From contig CM030362.1 of the NCBI GenBank assembly GCA_017893485.1, positions 30,856,089 through 30,920,088 on the forward strand: 64,000 bases of DNA, written 5' to 3'. The translations under genes and the position numbers were made by a program. Each line of letters opens with the position of its first letter. Positions within the stretch are counted from its first letter, which is position 1. Below, one piece after another: positions 1-10,904 of the stretch. The notes beneath the pieces were generated by a model, which made no database searches, had not been told where the DNA came from, and saw nothing but the letters and a program-made list of their open reading frames with translations. This DNA comes from Hemerocallis citrina (taxonomy: Eukaryota > Streptophyta > Magnoliopsida > Asparagales > Asphodelaceae).

Positions 1-525
1 TCAATCAACTAACACACATTTTGGAAGAATGATAGACACAACACTTCCAGTTGAGAGAAACAAATATAATTGTTAAAAACAACAGTTGCTAACTTTTACA
101 ATGAAAAGAGTAATAATCATAGATGCATCCAATTAATATATTAATATAGGAATATCAAACCAGCAGGGACCTTTTCAGTGCCACATAACTTGCTGGATGC
201 AAAGGAGAATATTCAAAGGACACATAAATTTAATATCCACAATGATGTCTAATTGAATAATTTGTTAGCAGCTACACAAGACGAGTACTCACAGAATAGA
301 TTAAGATGGTGCGAAAATATATTGATAGAAATAACTAAATAGTGTAGAAAGAAAGAAAAATATCTCAAAATATCGCATGACTAGCAGAGACAATTTGATG
401 AAAATTAATATATAAGAGAAAGATCAATGCACAGGATCGGGAACATATCGTACTGCAATTCCAGAACAAAAAGGGGGAAGGAAACTAGATATAAGAAATG
501 TTTTCATGAAATTCAATTCAACCAG
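1..525. other. AT-rich stretch without recognised gene
   Basis: I see no coding region, RNA gene or element terminus here. The base composition resembles plant intron or intergenic DNA. It could be intron of a minus-strand gene whose promoter lies near 6350-6550, but no exon was recognised. Confidence 0.4.
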
Positions 526-530
526 ATTAT

Positions 531-1231
531 GGTTGAAGAATCTACCACAACTCGTAGTGCTAATAGCAGAAGTACACCACAAGCAATAGAAACTATCAAG
601 ACTTAGATGAACCAACAATAAGCCACCACAATATATGCAAAATTTAAAAAAACACGATCAATATGCAGAAATAACCAATATTTCTTATTCCCCGAGAAAT
701 ACAAAGATTACAAAGAGATTACAACTCTCAATCTCTCTCCCTCACCTTTGAAACACTCGGCACAATCCCCTCTTGAAGTTGAACAATGATAACCGCTCAC
801 CAATTCTCTCTAATCAGTTATATTCAATCCCTAGAGTACCCAACCATATATATATAGCCCCCAAGTAAACCCCAAAAGATAAACACAAATCCAGCTTATT
901 GGGCTTTAAACTCGTCAGCCCATATAACACAGTGCTGCTGTCAGTCGACCGCACCACCAGGTCGGTCGACCGCAACGTGTAAAGCCAACTCCTGAGCTTT
1001 AGACCGGTCGACCACACGGTTGACTGTCCCGCTCTCTGTTGGACTCTGTACACTCGAAGAACCTTCTACAGTCAAGATCAGTTGACTGCACCCCCGGTCC
1101 GTCGATCGCAACTCTCCAGACTGCACATTTTCTACTTCTTGTTGTTGTCTCTTGCAGTCTTCGTCTTCTCCTCTTCTTCTCCAACTTGAAGTATTCAGTG
1201 CCTACGTGTATTTGAGGCCATAATCCTAACA
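531..1231 (-). repeat. LTR (3' LTR in element orientation) of gag-only Copia copy 1
   Basis: It begins GGTTGAAGAATC (first T changed to G) and ends CCTAACA on the plus strand, matching the 3858-4543 LTR. It holds a run of GTCGAC-centred palindromes around 940-1110 and a TATA-like tract near 847-858. Confidence 0.88.
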
Positions 1232-1239
1232 ATCTCCCA

Positions 1240-1930
1240 CTTGGACCAAATACACAACACTTCAAAGTTATTGTAATCTTTACCTCGCATTATTTCTGCC
1301 AATCTCCCACTTTCATGGAAGACTCAAGTACTCCACACTCTCATGAAGAACGCCTCCGCTAGTCCACCATGTGGAGTGCACCAACCACCCCTCATTGCCT
1401 CATGAAGGATGTGGTCCACCAATCGCATAGAGCACGAATACCGGAGAAACAACCTCCCGTATCGAATTCCGTGTTACAAGACTCCCCGACTCGCAGAATC
1501 TTCATCAACACTGGACATGGTTCAAAGCCTCTCAAAGCACCCTCTGCACTAGAAGCCTCTACAGACGACACCTCCACAATATCCGCAGACTATTCAACCC
1601 ATATAGTCTCATTTCGGTCACCCCCATCGATATCACCCTGCATATCGATACCAGTGCTCTCTATCTCACAAATGCGACTTGAAGCTTCGTCTGCCATATC
1701 GCAAAGTACCCTTACTGCAGCAACGTCTTGCCCTCTAGGATCACTTCCATGGCCAGCAACTCCTGCTAAATTAGTAACCTCCCTTCCACAACTGAAAGAA
1801 CTCGGTTGCACCCCACACAACCTACTACTCGATTATGGCTGAAAGTCAACTACAGGAGAAACGCCCCTCACGTCTCTAAGCAAATACAACGTTCCCTCAT
1901 GCTTCCCTTTTGCAATCACCCTTAAACATG
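1240..1930 (-). other. Conserved tail of the gag-only Copia (unknown reading frame)
   Basis: Minus-strand translation of about 1590-1842 gives a peptide (GVAGHGSDPRGQDVAA and following) clearly related to one at 18066-18440 in the sister copy. It occupies the place where pol should be. I do not recognise a domain. The sequence is partly broken by stops here, so it may be only a conserved non-coding filler. Confidence 0.5.
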
Positions 1931-1940
1931 CAGCTATATG

Positions 1941-3831
1941 TCACTCTCCACTACCAACTGTAGTAAACAACCCCTCTTTGTCTAGACTTCCAATCAAGAT
2001 AGAATTTTCTTTGAAGTCTAGAACATGCCTTGTCTCCCGCAAGACAACACACTGATTATCATTGGCTTTCACGCGAACAGTATCAACCCCACGTATAGGA
2101 CACCGGTGACCATTCCCCACGATCACATCTCCAAAAGAACCCTCGTAATCATCAAACACCTCTCCACTCGGAGTGCAATGAAAAAAAAGCTCCTGAATCA
2201 ATATACCAATCTTGAGTGCCCAATTCCTCCCGAGCTGATAAGCATAACTTTTCAACAAGCCCCACTTGAGCTTTATTTGGGGTATCTTTCTTCGGTTTCT
2301 CTTGCTTCTTCATAGAAGCCTTACAACAGCGCATCATATGATCCTTCTTGTGACAATACCAACACTCAGGCCTATGTCCCCCATCGCTGTCATCAGACCA
2401 CTTTCAGATGAACTACTCTGATCCTTTCTTTTTCGACTGCTCTTAGATCTCCCACGTCTCCTCTTAACATAAATTGCAAAATCTCTAGAAGATAATGATC
2501 TAGACAGCTAAAATCGATTTTTGGAACTAATCGGTCTAGGAGTGATTAGTGATTAATCGGTTAATCGGAAAATAATTGGGGATTAAATCGAAAAATTCGT
2601 TATATATATATAATTAAAAAAGATATATCCACATTATGTAGCAACCATAAATCTTAACATAAAACTATTATGAGATTATCAAATAGGAACATAGTTATAG
2701 AAAAAAAGAAGACAAAACTTGGTTTGAGCTGAGTTTAGATTCTGAATATGGTTCAGGTTGGATTTGCTGGTCAGTTCCATCAAATAAAAATAATCGGGGA
2801 GGAAGAGCAGTGCGAGCAACAAGAAGAGGTGCAGATGCGGGCCGGGTCAAGTATGCGACGATACAGGGGAGCAACGGCGGGTCGGGTTTAGGTTTGCACG
2901 AGGAAGAAGAAGAGAACCTGTTTGGGTTTGGGTTTGGGTTTGAATGAGGAAGAAGAGAGTGGCAATATGTCAGGTTTAAGTTTGCGCGAGGATCAGAAGG
3001 GGTTTGAATTTTGAATTTGAATTTTGAATGCGAGTCGAATTAAGCCAAATAATGCAAACAAGCATAAAAATTAAAGAAGATTTAATCGGTTCATCGGCCA
3101 CTTAAAATCGGCCGATTATTCCCGATTAAATAGATAACTATTGAAATATTATAAATTGCTAAAAAAAATAATCGCTTAGCCTCCGATTAGCGATTAATTA
3201 GGAATTAATTGGACGTAATCGGGGATTTTAACTGCTTAGATAATGATGGATATCCCCCATTTCTTACCCTTCTCACCTTCTCGTTCAGAATGCTACTCAC
3301 CACATCCTGCAGAGTCATCGAATCTGTCATAGTGCCTGTAATAGTCTGTTCTGCCGTACCATAACTATCGGGTAAAGTATATAGAAGTAACAATGACTGC
3401 ACCCTCTCGGAAAACTTCAGACCTGCTTCCATCTGGTTATAAACCATATAGTAATTGTTCACATATTCTGTTACCGAACCCCCTTCCTTCAACTTCATAT
3501 TAACCAATTTTTTCAGATGAAGAATTTGATTAGATGTCAACGGTTTCTCATACATATCCGTGAGAATCTCCATAGCCTCCCTTGTAGTCTTTGCCTTCGA
3601 GATATGAAATAACGTCTTCTTACTCATTCCTAACTGAATCTGCCCTAGCATCTTCTGATCCAATCGATTCCACTCCGCCAAGACCTTCACATCCTTGTTT
3701 GCACCTTCCGACTTCTCATCAAACAACGGACCATCAAGATCTTTCTGACTACGATACGCTATCATCTGAATTTTCCACATCGCGAAGTCACTCTCATCGA
3801 ACCTCTCGATCTTCGACTTGCTATCGGCCAT
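1941..3831 (-). pseudogene. UBN2-type Gag and protease-like region, interrupted by a hAT element
   Basis: The N-terminal part (3831 down to about 3248) is a Copia Gag of the UBN2 family, starting MADSKSKIERFDESDFAMWK and including KLKEGGSVTEYVNNYYMVYN. This is the capsid-type protein that packages element RNA. The frame is cut by the hAT insertion at 2500-3239. After it come a degenerate zinc-knuckle segment (CWYCH-like, about 2340-2370) and a protease-like stretch (WYIDSGA, then a GNGHRCPIRGVDTVRVKAN-type segment, about 1941-2310). The sister copy has CWYCHKKGHMMHS and DWCIDSGASFHCTP at the same places. No polymerase domains follow. It is non-functional. Confidence 0.75.
2500..3239. mobile_element. 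Non-autonomous hAT-type element nested in gag
   Basis: The insert is flanked by an 8-bp TSD, ATAATGAT, at 2492-2499 and 3240-3247. The sister element gives the empty site (ATGATGAT, 19186-19193). The terminal inverted repeats match as CTAGACAGCTAAAATC on the left and CTAAGCAGTTAAAATC on the complement of the right end. An 8-bp TSD and TIRs of this kind fit the hAT superfamily. The interior has GGGTTT runs (about 2920-2945) and no transposase. Confidence 0.85.
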
Positions 3832-3857
3832 CTCGAACCTAGTGCTCTAATACTACT

Positions 3858-4543
3858 TGTTGAAGAATCTACGACAACTCGTAGTACTAATAGCAGAAGT
3901 ATACCATAAGCAATAGAAACAACCAAGACTTAGATGAACCAAGAACAAGCCACCACGATATATGCAAGATCTCATAAGAACACAATCAATATGCAGAGAT
4001 AACCAATACTTCTAATTCCCTAAGAAATACAAAGATTACAAAGAGATTACAACTCTCAATCTCTCTCACATTTGAAACAATCAGCACAATCCCCTCTTAA
4101 AGTTGAACAATGATAACCGCTCACCAATTCTCTATAATCGGTTATATTCAAACCCTAGAGTTTACAGCCATACATATAGCCCCCAAGTAAATCCTAAAAG
4201 ATAAACATAAATCTAGCTTATTAGGCCTTAAACTCGTCAGCTCAAATAACACATAGCGCCGCTGTCGGTAGATGGTCGATCGACCGCACCCCCAGGTCGG
4301 TCGACCACAATGTGTAAAGCTAACTCCTGAACTTTGGACCGGTCGACCGCACAGTCGACTGTCCCGCTCTCTGTTAGATCATGTAGACTCGAAGAAGCTC
4401 CTACAGTCAAGGTAAGTCGACCGCAACTCTCTAGACTACACATCTTCTACTTCTTGTTGTCTCTTGCTGTTTTTGTCTTCTTCTCTTCTTCTCCAACTTC
4501 AAGTACTCAGTGCCTACGTGTATTTAAGGCCACAATCCTAACA
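3858..4543 (-). repeat. LTR (5' LTR in element orientation) of gag-only Copia copy 1
   Basis: It runs from TGTTGAAGAATC to CCTAACA on the plus strand. The promoter side carries GTCGAC palindromes (about 4270-4425) upstream of a TATA-like tract near 4165-4180 when read on the minus strand. Confidence 0.88.
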
Positions 4544-4548
4544 ATTAT

Positions 4549-4879
4549 AGCTAGAAAAAATCAATTCTACAGCTCAAGTTAATCATGGGTAAGAATTATT
4601 GTGTCTGTATTTGGTTCCCACGAGAGAAATTTCAAAATTTTAAAACAAAAAGAGCACTAGCATTGATAATGCCGAAACACCAAAGCCAACCTGATGAAAA
4701 ATATACTTACAGTAATCTTCACTGTTAAACCCTAAGAAGGGCCGACACAACCACTAAATGAAGCCAACCTACAAGTGCAATGCATGTACTTTACACATAA
4801 ATTATATTGGGATTAGTGGACATCCCAGAATCCCCGATACTACACACTACAATAATGATATAAATCTGGTTTACCATAA
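4549..4879. other. Unassigned AT-rich stretch
   Basis: It lies between two elements. No gene, RNA or terminal repeat was recognised. Confidence 0.4.
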
Positions 4880-4887
4880 CTTCCAAC

Positions 4888-5573
4888 CAAGGCCGGTCCT
4901 GAGATTTATAGGGCCTTGTGCGGAAAGAAAAAATGGGCCTTCTTTAAATGTTCTAATACTAATTTTACTTTATTTTGATTTTGATATCATATAAATATTA
5001 TACGAATTCAGTTGAAAAATATGAGTTTGGTGCATTCTATATCTTAAAAATTTTATATGAATTCATTTGAAAAATACCTTTCAAACTTTATATCGTTGGA
5101 GGCTCTAATACTTGAAACGACTTAATCGATATCTTGAATTATCTATCTCATCAGTTAAGACGAAATAGTATAAATGTGGTTAAGGATCTTCATATTCTTG
5201 CAATGCAGGAAATACATGATTAAAATAAGCTTTACGTATTAAGTCAATCTCAATAATTAATGAAAGCAATAACATAGAAATCATTAAATAACTTTCTCTA
5301 AAAGTAAATATACATATAATCTCAACAATTAATGAAAGAAACATAGATATCATTAAAAACATTATATAATATATATAATGAAAAAAATTGTCAACAGCAA
5401 GGTTCGAACATGCACCAATAAGATTTCAAATCTATTTCCTTAACCACTCAGACAAATTAACTTTTGTGCTAAAATTGGAATAAAATCTGTATTAATTATA
5501 TATGATGTCCAACGGGCCTCATTAATGGGCCCTGTGCAACCGCACAGGTCGCACAGGCTCAGGGCCGGCCCTG
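4888..5573. mobile_element. Non-autonomous hAT element carrying a tRNA-like segment
   Basis: An 8-bp TSD, CTTCCAAC, flanks it at 4880-4887 and 5574-5581. The TIRs are CAAGGCCGGTCCTGAG on the left and, complemented, CAGGGCCGGCCCTGAG on the right. The CAGGG start and 8-bp TSD are typical of hAT elements. At 686 bp and without a transposase ORF it is non-autonomous. A degenerate tRNA-Ser lies inside near the right end. Confidence 0.9.
5390..5461 (-). pseudogene. Degenerate tRNA-Ser(UGA)-like sequence inside the hAT element
   Basis: On the minus strand the order of tRNA parts is visible. There is an A-box-like segment (GTCTGAGTGGTTAAGG), an anticodon arm AGATTTGAAATCT whose seven-base loop centres on TGA, a shortened variable region, and a B box in GTTCGAACC. 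The acceptor ends GTTAATT and TGTTGAC pair mostly with G-T wobbles. The layout follows plant tRNA-Ser(UGA), but the long variable arm is reduced and several stem pairs are lost. It is probably not a working tRNA. Confidence 0.6.
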
Positions 5574-5581
5574 CTTCCAAC

Positions 5582-6350
5582 GAACATTGGCGGTATGTGT
5601 CATAGTGCATGGAGCAAACCTCTCAAAGCAACTTCAAATTTTAAAGGGAAAAAAACTCTTCTTACAGTTTAACGAGCGGGCCCAAGCCCTTTAACAAGAA
5701 TGTGAATACTCGCATTATTTACACTGACAAACGTTGTTAGCACGTTATCTCTTATTTCATAGCGTCTAAAGAATCAACACTGAGCACATTTAACGATAAA
5801 GCGTGCAAAAATTCAAATCCATAATACAGCCCCTGAAAGAGGATCTTCTCACTCAACTTAATCAGTGTTAAATGCACATTGCCAACCTACAGTTGACGGC
5901 CACTAAATGCAATTTACCCTGCAATCTCAGGATCAAGAAACCGAATTCTGCATAATTAACATATAAAAGAATCCTAAAAATACAATGTCCCCAAACATTC
6001 GAATTGTTCAACTTAATCTAGACTTATTAATATTGTTACGGATATTAAAATAAAATAAACAGAAATTTCCACATAATTAAACCTAAAAACATTACTAATT
6101 AGAAATTTTAAGATAAAACCCTAGAGATTCAACTAAAGCATAACATAACATGACTTCACTATCAGAAGGTAAGGGATTCTTAAATCAAGGATTAAAAAGG
6201 ACAGTGCCAACAATACGATACGAAACCCTAATAATGCCAATAATACGATACGAAACCCTAATAATCTAAATCGAATATACTAACAAAATGAAGAACTGGA
6301 ACAGGTATGAAGATGAAGATCGATTAGGAATTGGGGAAGGAGAAGATTAC
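5582..6350 (-). other. Possible first intron or leader of a minus-strand gene
   Basis: The stretch is AT-rich and lies downstream, in minus orientation, of the promoter-like region at 6351-6560. It contains two AAACCCTAAT telo-box-like motifs (about 6223 and 6253) and no recognised exon. An ATG at 6351-6353 is followed at once by GTAATC, which could be a donor splice site. Confidence 0.3.
6205..6264. repeat. Perfectly adjacent 30-bp direct repeat
   Basis: Two 30-bp units (6205-6234 and 6235-6264) differ at one base. Each contains an ACGAAACCCTAATAA block with a telo-box-like core. Confidence 0.85.
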
Positions 6351-6560
6351 CATCTTTGCTTTAGTGTTTCCGATCGATCGCGTTCTTGAAATTTTGCTAA
6401 TCGCTCTTGATTATCTTTGCTTTTCTTGGATTCCTAAACTCGATTGGGATTTCGGGAATGTATAAAATATTGCTAGTGGGTTAGGCCCAGTATCAGCTTA
6501 AATGGGCCTACGACTGGGCCGAACCTAACTAGCTTTAAATATTAAAATAAAAGGAATACT
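6351..6560 (-). promoter_or_regulatory. Probable housekeeping promoter, minus strand, with site-II motifs
   Basis: Three TCP-type site-II motifs lie close together: AGGCCCA at 6483-6489, and TGGGCC at about 6503 and 6515. Downstream on the minus strand is a leader and then an ATG at 6351-6353 directly followed by GT. Site-II clusters near telo-boxes are characteristic of plant ribosomal and organelle-protein genes, some of which have a first coding exon that is only ATG. The gene itself was not identified. Confidence 0.4.
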
Positions 6561-6619
6561 ATGCTTGTCTGAATGTAATTTTTTTTCAAAGTAATCTTCA
6601 CGTGCATCCAGTCCTAATA

Positions 6620-6839
6620 TCTCTACTACTATAATGGGAGAACCCCTTAGTCCTTAACCCAACACGTGCAACGCACGTATTGGTATTTTTTTTTCCCTTT
6701 TCATCCCCCCCACCAAAAAAAATTTCCCCACGTGTAAATCACGTAATTTTTTTCCCCTTTTCATCCCCCCTCAAAAAAAAAATTCCTACGTGCAAAGCAC
6801 GTGTATAATACTAGCGTGCATCGCACGTGCATTTACTAG
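6620..6839 (+). mobile_element. Short Helitron
   Basis: The 5' end is TCTCTACTACTATAATGGGA after an A (6619), and the 3' end is CTAG (6836-6839) before a T (6840). This is the A|TC...CTAG|T arrangement of Helitrons. A subterminal palindrome (ACGTGC-ATC-GCACGT) precedes the 3' end. There is no coding capacity. Confidence 0.8.
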
Positions 6840-6850
6840 TATATATATAT

Positions 6851-7203
6851 AGGGAAAGTTTCGGTTGTGCACTTCTCTAGTGCACACGGCACGTGCACTA
6901 GGCCTTCGGACGTTCATATCGACGATTCGAACCATTCACATTGATCTGCACATCTAAATTAGTCTAAATATGTAAAATCAAATCATTTGAAATTCATTTT
7001 CCCATCCATTGAAGTGTTACAAAATTATACGGCAGAAAATTATTGTTTTTTATAGTCACATGATGGATGGGTAAATGAATTTCAAATGATTTGATTTTAC
7101 ATATTTAGACTAATTTAGATGTGTAGATCAATGTGAACGGTTCGGATCGTCGATATGAACGTCCGAAAGCCACTAGAGGTAGTGCACAACCGAAGCTTTC
7201 CCT
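6851..7203. mobile_element. Palindromic MITE copy A
   Basis: The ends are AGGGAAAGTTTCGGTTGTGCAC and its inverse, and nearly the whole element folds back on itself around a short centre near 7010-7065. It sits in a (TA)n tract, so the TSD is ambiguous. Confidence 0.75.
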
Positions 7204-7215
7204 ATATATATATAT

Positions 7216-7550
7216 AGAAAAATCTTCCATTGTGCACCACCCTTCCGTGTGCACTCGGCCTTCCCACCTTCATAACAACGATCCGAATCGTTCACATTGA
7301 TCTACACATCTAAATTAGTCTAAATATATAAAATCAAATCATTTGAAATTCATTTGCCCATCCATCATGTGACTATAAAAAATAATGATTTTCAGCCATA
7401 CAATTTTGTAACACTTCAATGGATAGGTAAATGAATTTCAAATGATTTGATTTTATATATTTAGACCAATTTATATGTGTAGATCCATGTGAACGGTTCG
7501 GATCGTTGATATGAACGTCCAAATGCCTAGTGCACAACCGAAGCTTTCCC

Positions 7551-7551
<1 letters not shown>
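7216..7551. mobile_element. Palindromic MITE copy B, inverted relative to copy A
   Basis: It has the same arms as the element at 6851-7203, but the centre (around 7365-7425) is the reverse complement of the centre of copy A. It was therefore inserted in the opposite orientation. The left end is degenerate (AGAAAAATCTTCC). Confidence 0.75.

Positions 7552-7620
<69 letters not shown>
7552..7620. repeat. (TA)n microsatellite
   Basis: A nearly pure TA run that abuts the Copia LTR at 7621 and provides its ATATA target duplication. Confidence 0.95.
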
Positions 7621-7623
<3 letters not shown>

Positions 7624-8154
7624 TGGATTTTTATATATATACTTAAGAACATGCATAAAACATTAATAACAACCTAAAATATGTTTCTATGAATCTAGAT
7701 CTTAATCATATTGCAAAAGTGCTTTAATATAAAATCCTAAACCACGAAACTATAGATCTTTGCTAAATCAAAAGAAGAAGAACATTAAAAGCAGAGCACT
7801 AACCTGAAGTCATTGATGGAGATTGCGCAGAGGGTTTGGATCTTCCTATATGATACGCACTTCTATGAAAGGTCGTCTCTCTATTCTTCAGTTGATGGAT
7901 TGACAGATGGAATAAGAAGATACGTATATATAGGGGACCATAACCCTAATTGATAATTATTGATTTCCAATTTTGCCCATCACAAAATGAGAAATTTACT
8001 TTACGGTCTCTACACGTATTATATCACACTTTAAATTATATGCTTTTAACCCATTACTTAATCTTGATTAGATCACTTTAATTTGGGTTAGACTTTAGAA
8101 TAGAAATTATACATTTAGTCACATATGTGAGCCCACATAGATTATTTTTCAACA
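7621..8154 (-). repeat. LTR of the 7621-12971 Copia element
   Basis: It runs from TGCTGGATTTTT to TTTCAACA on the plus strand and matches 12437-12971. Confidence 0.92.
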
Positions 8155-8563
8155 ATCTCCTGCTTGGGCCACATATGTTACTCCTTATAAATGTACATAC
8201 TTTATAAGCTCAAAATTTTGCTATCATAACCATAAGCATAGCCAAACAATTCCGTCCATTAATCATGTAAATATAGGATCAAAGCAATTTTCGTTACATT
8301 TATCATAACTAAATTCATCATTGGTCACATATATCAACATAATCAAACGACATAGATCAAGTGTGAATGTGTAGCATGGAAATTTCATGCAATGTGATTT
8401 ATACACATGCCTATTTTCAACTGGTCCTTTTTAAAACTTAAGTGAGGTCAGAATCAAAACATGACAAAAGAGTGAGAAAACTAAATTCTTTATTTATGAT
8501 CAGAAAATAACCAAATGTATAAATGTCTCACACAGCATAATGCAAATAAAATACAAACTCCCA

Positions 8564-10900
8564 CTAAATCATGATATCCTCAAATAATACAACACCCATA
8601 TGAGCGGTGTGTTCATAAAAGACCTTGGGTGGTAATCCCTTTGTGAGCGGATCTGCTATCATAGAGTTTGTCCCAATGTGCTCTATGGATATCTGTCCAC
8701 TTTGCACTCTTTCTTTCACAACTAGGAACTTTATGTCAATATGTTTCGACTTTGTCGAACTCCTGTTGTTGTTGAAATACATCACTGCTGACTTATTGTC
8801 ACAAAATAACTTGAGTGATCTTTCTATATTCTCCAAAATGCGCAGCCCAGTGACAAAATTCTGCAGCCATATTCCATGATTTGATGCCTCATAGCATGCT
8901 ATATACTCTGCTGCCATAGTGGAAGAAGCTATAAGTGTCTGTTTGTCACTTTTCCAGAATATAGCTCCTTCAACTAACAAGTAAATATAGCCTGATGTAG
9001 ACTTTTTGCTATCTTGGCACCCTAGTGAAATCAGAATCAAAATACCTTACGACCTCCAAATGATCTAATTTCCTATATGTGAGCATGTAGTCTTTTGTTC
9101 TCTGAAGATACCTCATGACCCTCTTGGCTACTATTCAATGGTACATACCAGGTTTTCTTAAATACCTACCTAACATCCCAACAATGTACACAATATCCGG
9201 ACGCGTACATACTTGAGCATACATTAGACTTCCGACAGCTGATGCATAGGAAATCTTTTGCATTTCCTGAATTTCAAGGTTACTTTTAAGGCACTGATTG
9301 AGACTAAATTTGTCTCATTTAGCAACAGGGGTATTCCCTGGACTATAATCTTGCATGCCAAATCTTTTGAGTACTTTATTGATGTATCCCTTTTGTAATA
9401 ATCCAAGAGTATCTCGAGAACGATCTCGGTGTATCTGAATTCCTAATACAAAAGAGGCATCCCCAAGATCTTTCATCTCAAAATGCTTGGACAGAAACCT
9501 TTCAGTTTCATGCAATAAATCTATATCATTAGTAGCAAGCAATATGTCATCGACATATAGAACTAGGAATATATGCTTACTCCCACTGAACTTGTGGTAC
9601 ACACAATCATCAACTACATTCATCTCAAAACCAAATGAGATAATTACTTGATGAAACTTGTGGTACCATTGACGAGAAGCTTGCTTGAGTCTATAGATAG
9701 ATTTTGTCAATTTGCAAACTATATTCTTTGGATCCCCCGACACAAAGTTTTCTGGTTGCACCATATAAATTGTCTCGTCAATGTCGCCATTGAGAAACAC
9801 CGTCTTGACATCCATTTGATGTAGCTCAAGATTAAGATGAGCAACAATTGCCATAATTATCCTAAACAAGTCTTTCGATGAAACTGGAGAGAAAGTCTCT
9901 GTAAAATCAATGTCTTCTTTCTGGATATAGCCTTTAGCTACAAGACGTGCCTCATACCTCTCCACATTACCATTTGCATTCCTCTTGGTCTTAAATATCG
10001 ATTTACAACCAATTGGTTTTGCACCTTCTGGTAATGGGACAAGTTCCTAAACTTTGTTGTCTTGCATAGACTTATACTTCTCATTCATGGCATTCATCCA
10101 CTTTTGAGAGTTACAACCTTTCATGGCCTGGTGAAATGTGATTGGATCATCTTCCATCATTCCATTGTCATCCTCATGTTCTTGGAGAAATACAATATAA
10201 TCATCCGGAATAGCATTCCTCCTTTCTCTCGTGGATCTCCTTAATGACACTGGTTCTTGAGGTTGTTGAGTTTGTTCTTCTGGAATAATTACCTTATTTT
10301 GAATGGGGGGTTGTTCAACATTATCTTGTTGAGGTTTTAGATTCACTTCTTGATCAGTAATAGGTGTGGGAACCTGAATATTGTCAAAAGTGATAGTAGG
10401 AATTGGGTTTGTAATTGAATCCAATTCTTTCTCAAAAGCAATGTCCCTAACCTTATTTCTCCCCCAAACTCAACTTCCTCAAAAATGTTGCAGTTCCTGT
10501 CTAAAATTCCTAAGTGTGGGATCATAAAACTTATAGCCCCTAGATCGTTTAGAATTACCAATAAAGTAGTTGCCCCTTGTTTTGGAGTCCTTTTTTTTTC
10601 AAGTGGCCTATAAGGTCTTTCCTCAGCTGGACATCCCCAAATATGAAAGTGCTTTAGACTAGGCTTTCGACCTGTCCAAAGCTCATAAGGTGTTTTTGCA
10701 GCTGCTTCAGTTAGTACTCTATTGAGAATGTAAGCTGCTGTCTTTAATGCTTCTCCCCAAAGGGACTCAGGTATGGTGGAATGAGCAATCATACTCCTTA
10801 CCATATCCTTAAGATTCTTTTTCTAATCCTTGAAATTTGTCCCATTAAGCATGGGAATAGAATTGATGTTAACAGCTATTAAGGCAGCAGATGATAAACT
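8564..10900 (-). pseudogene. Copia Pol remnant: Gag start fused to integrase C-terminus, RT, RNase H
   Basis: Read on the minus strand, about 10820-10900 encodes a Copia Gag start (SIPMLNGTNFKD, then a stop, then KKNL). It runs straight into the integrase C-terminus ([31 protein letters not shown]), so most of Gag, the protease and the integrase core are missing. Next come the RT N-terminal region (RRSTRERRNAIPDDY, 10047-10424) and RT proper (9224-9965, with VKTVFLNGDIDE and the catalytic YVDDILLA). RNase H follows (8564-9040, with STMAAEYIA and [10 protein letters not shown]). Several frameshifts separate the parts. The catalytic RT motif is still present, but no continuous frame exists. Confidence 0.88.
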
Positions 10901-10904
10901 AGCT

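Larger units (their letters stand above)
531..4543 (-). mobile_element. Non-autonomous Copia-type LTR retrotransposon, copy 1 (gag-protease only)
   Basis: Two direct LTRs (531-1231 and 3858-4543) bound a minus-strand internal region. The flanks carry the same 5-bp TSD, ATTAT, at 526-530 and 4544-4548. Next to the right LTR is a degenerate initiator-Met primer binding site (TATTAGAGCA on the minus strand). Next to the left LTR is a purine-rich tract ending in AGTGGGAGATTG. The interior has a UBN2-type gag and the start of a protease/pre-integrase region, but no recognisable integrase, reverse transcriptase or RNase H. It must therefore rely on proteins of another element. A sister copy lies at 17190-20565. 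A hAT element (2500-3239) split the gag. Confidence 0.9.

Noticed and set aside
7552..7620. Long (TA)n tract considered as an origin or matrix-attachment site
   Set aside because: Simple TA microsatellites are common in plant DNA, and nothing else supports a function. A similar run lies at 11878-11940.
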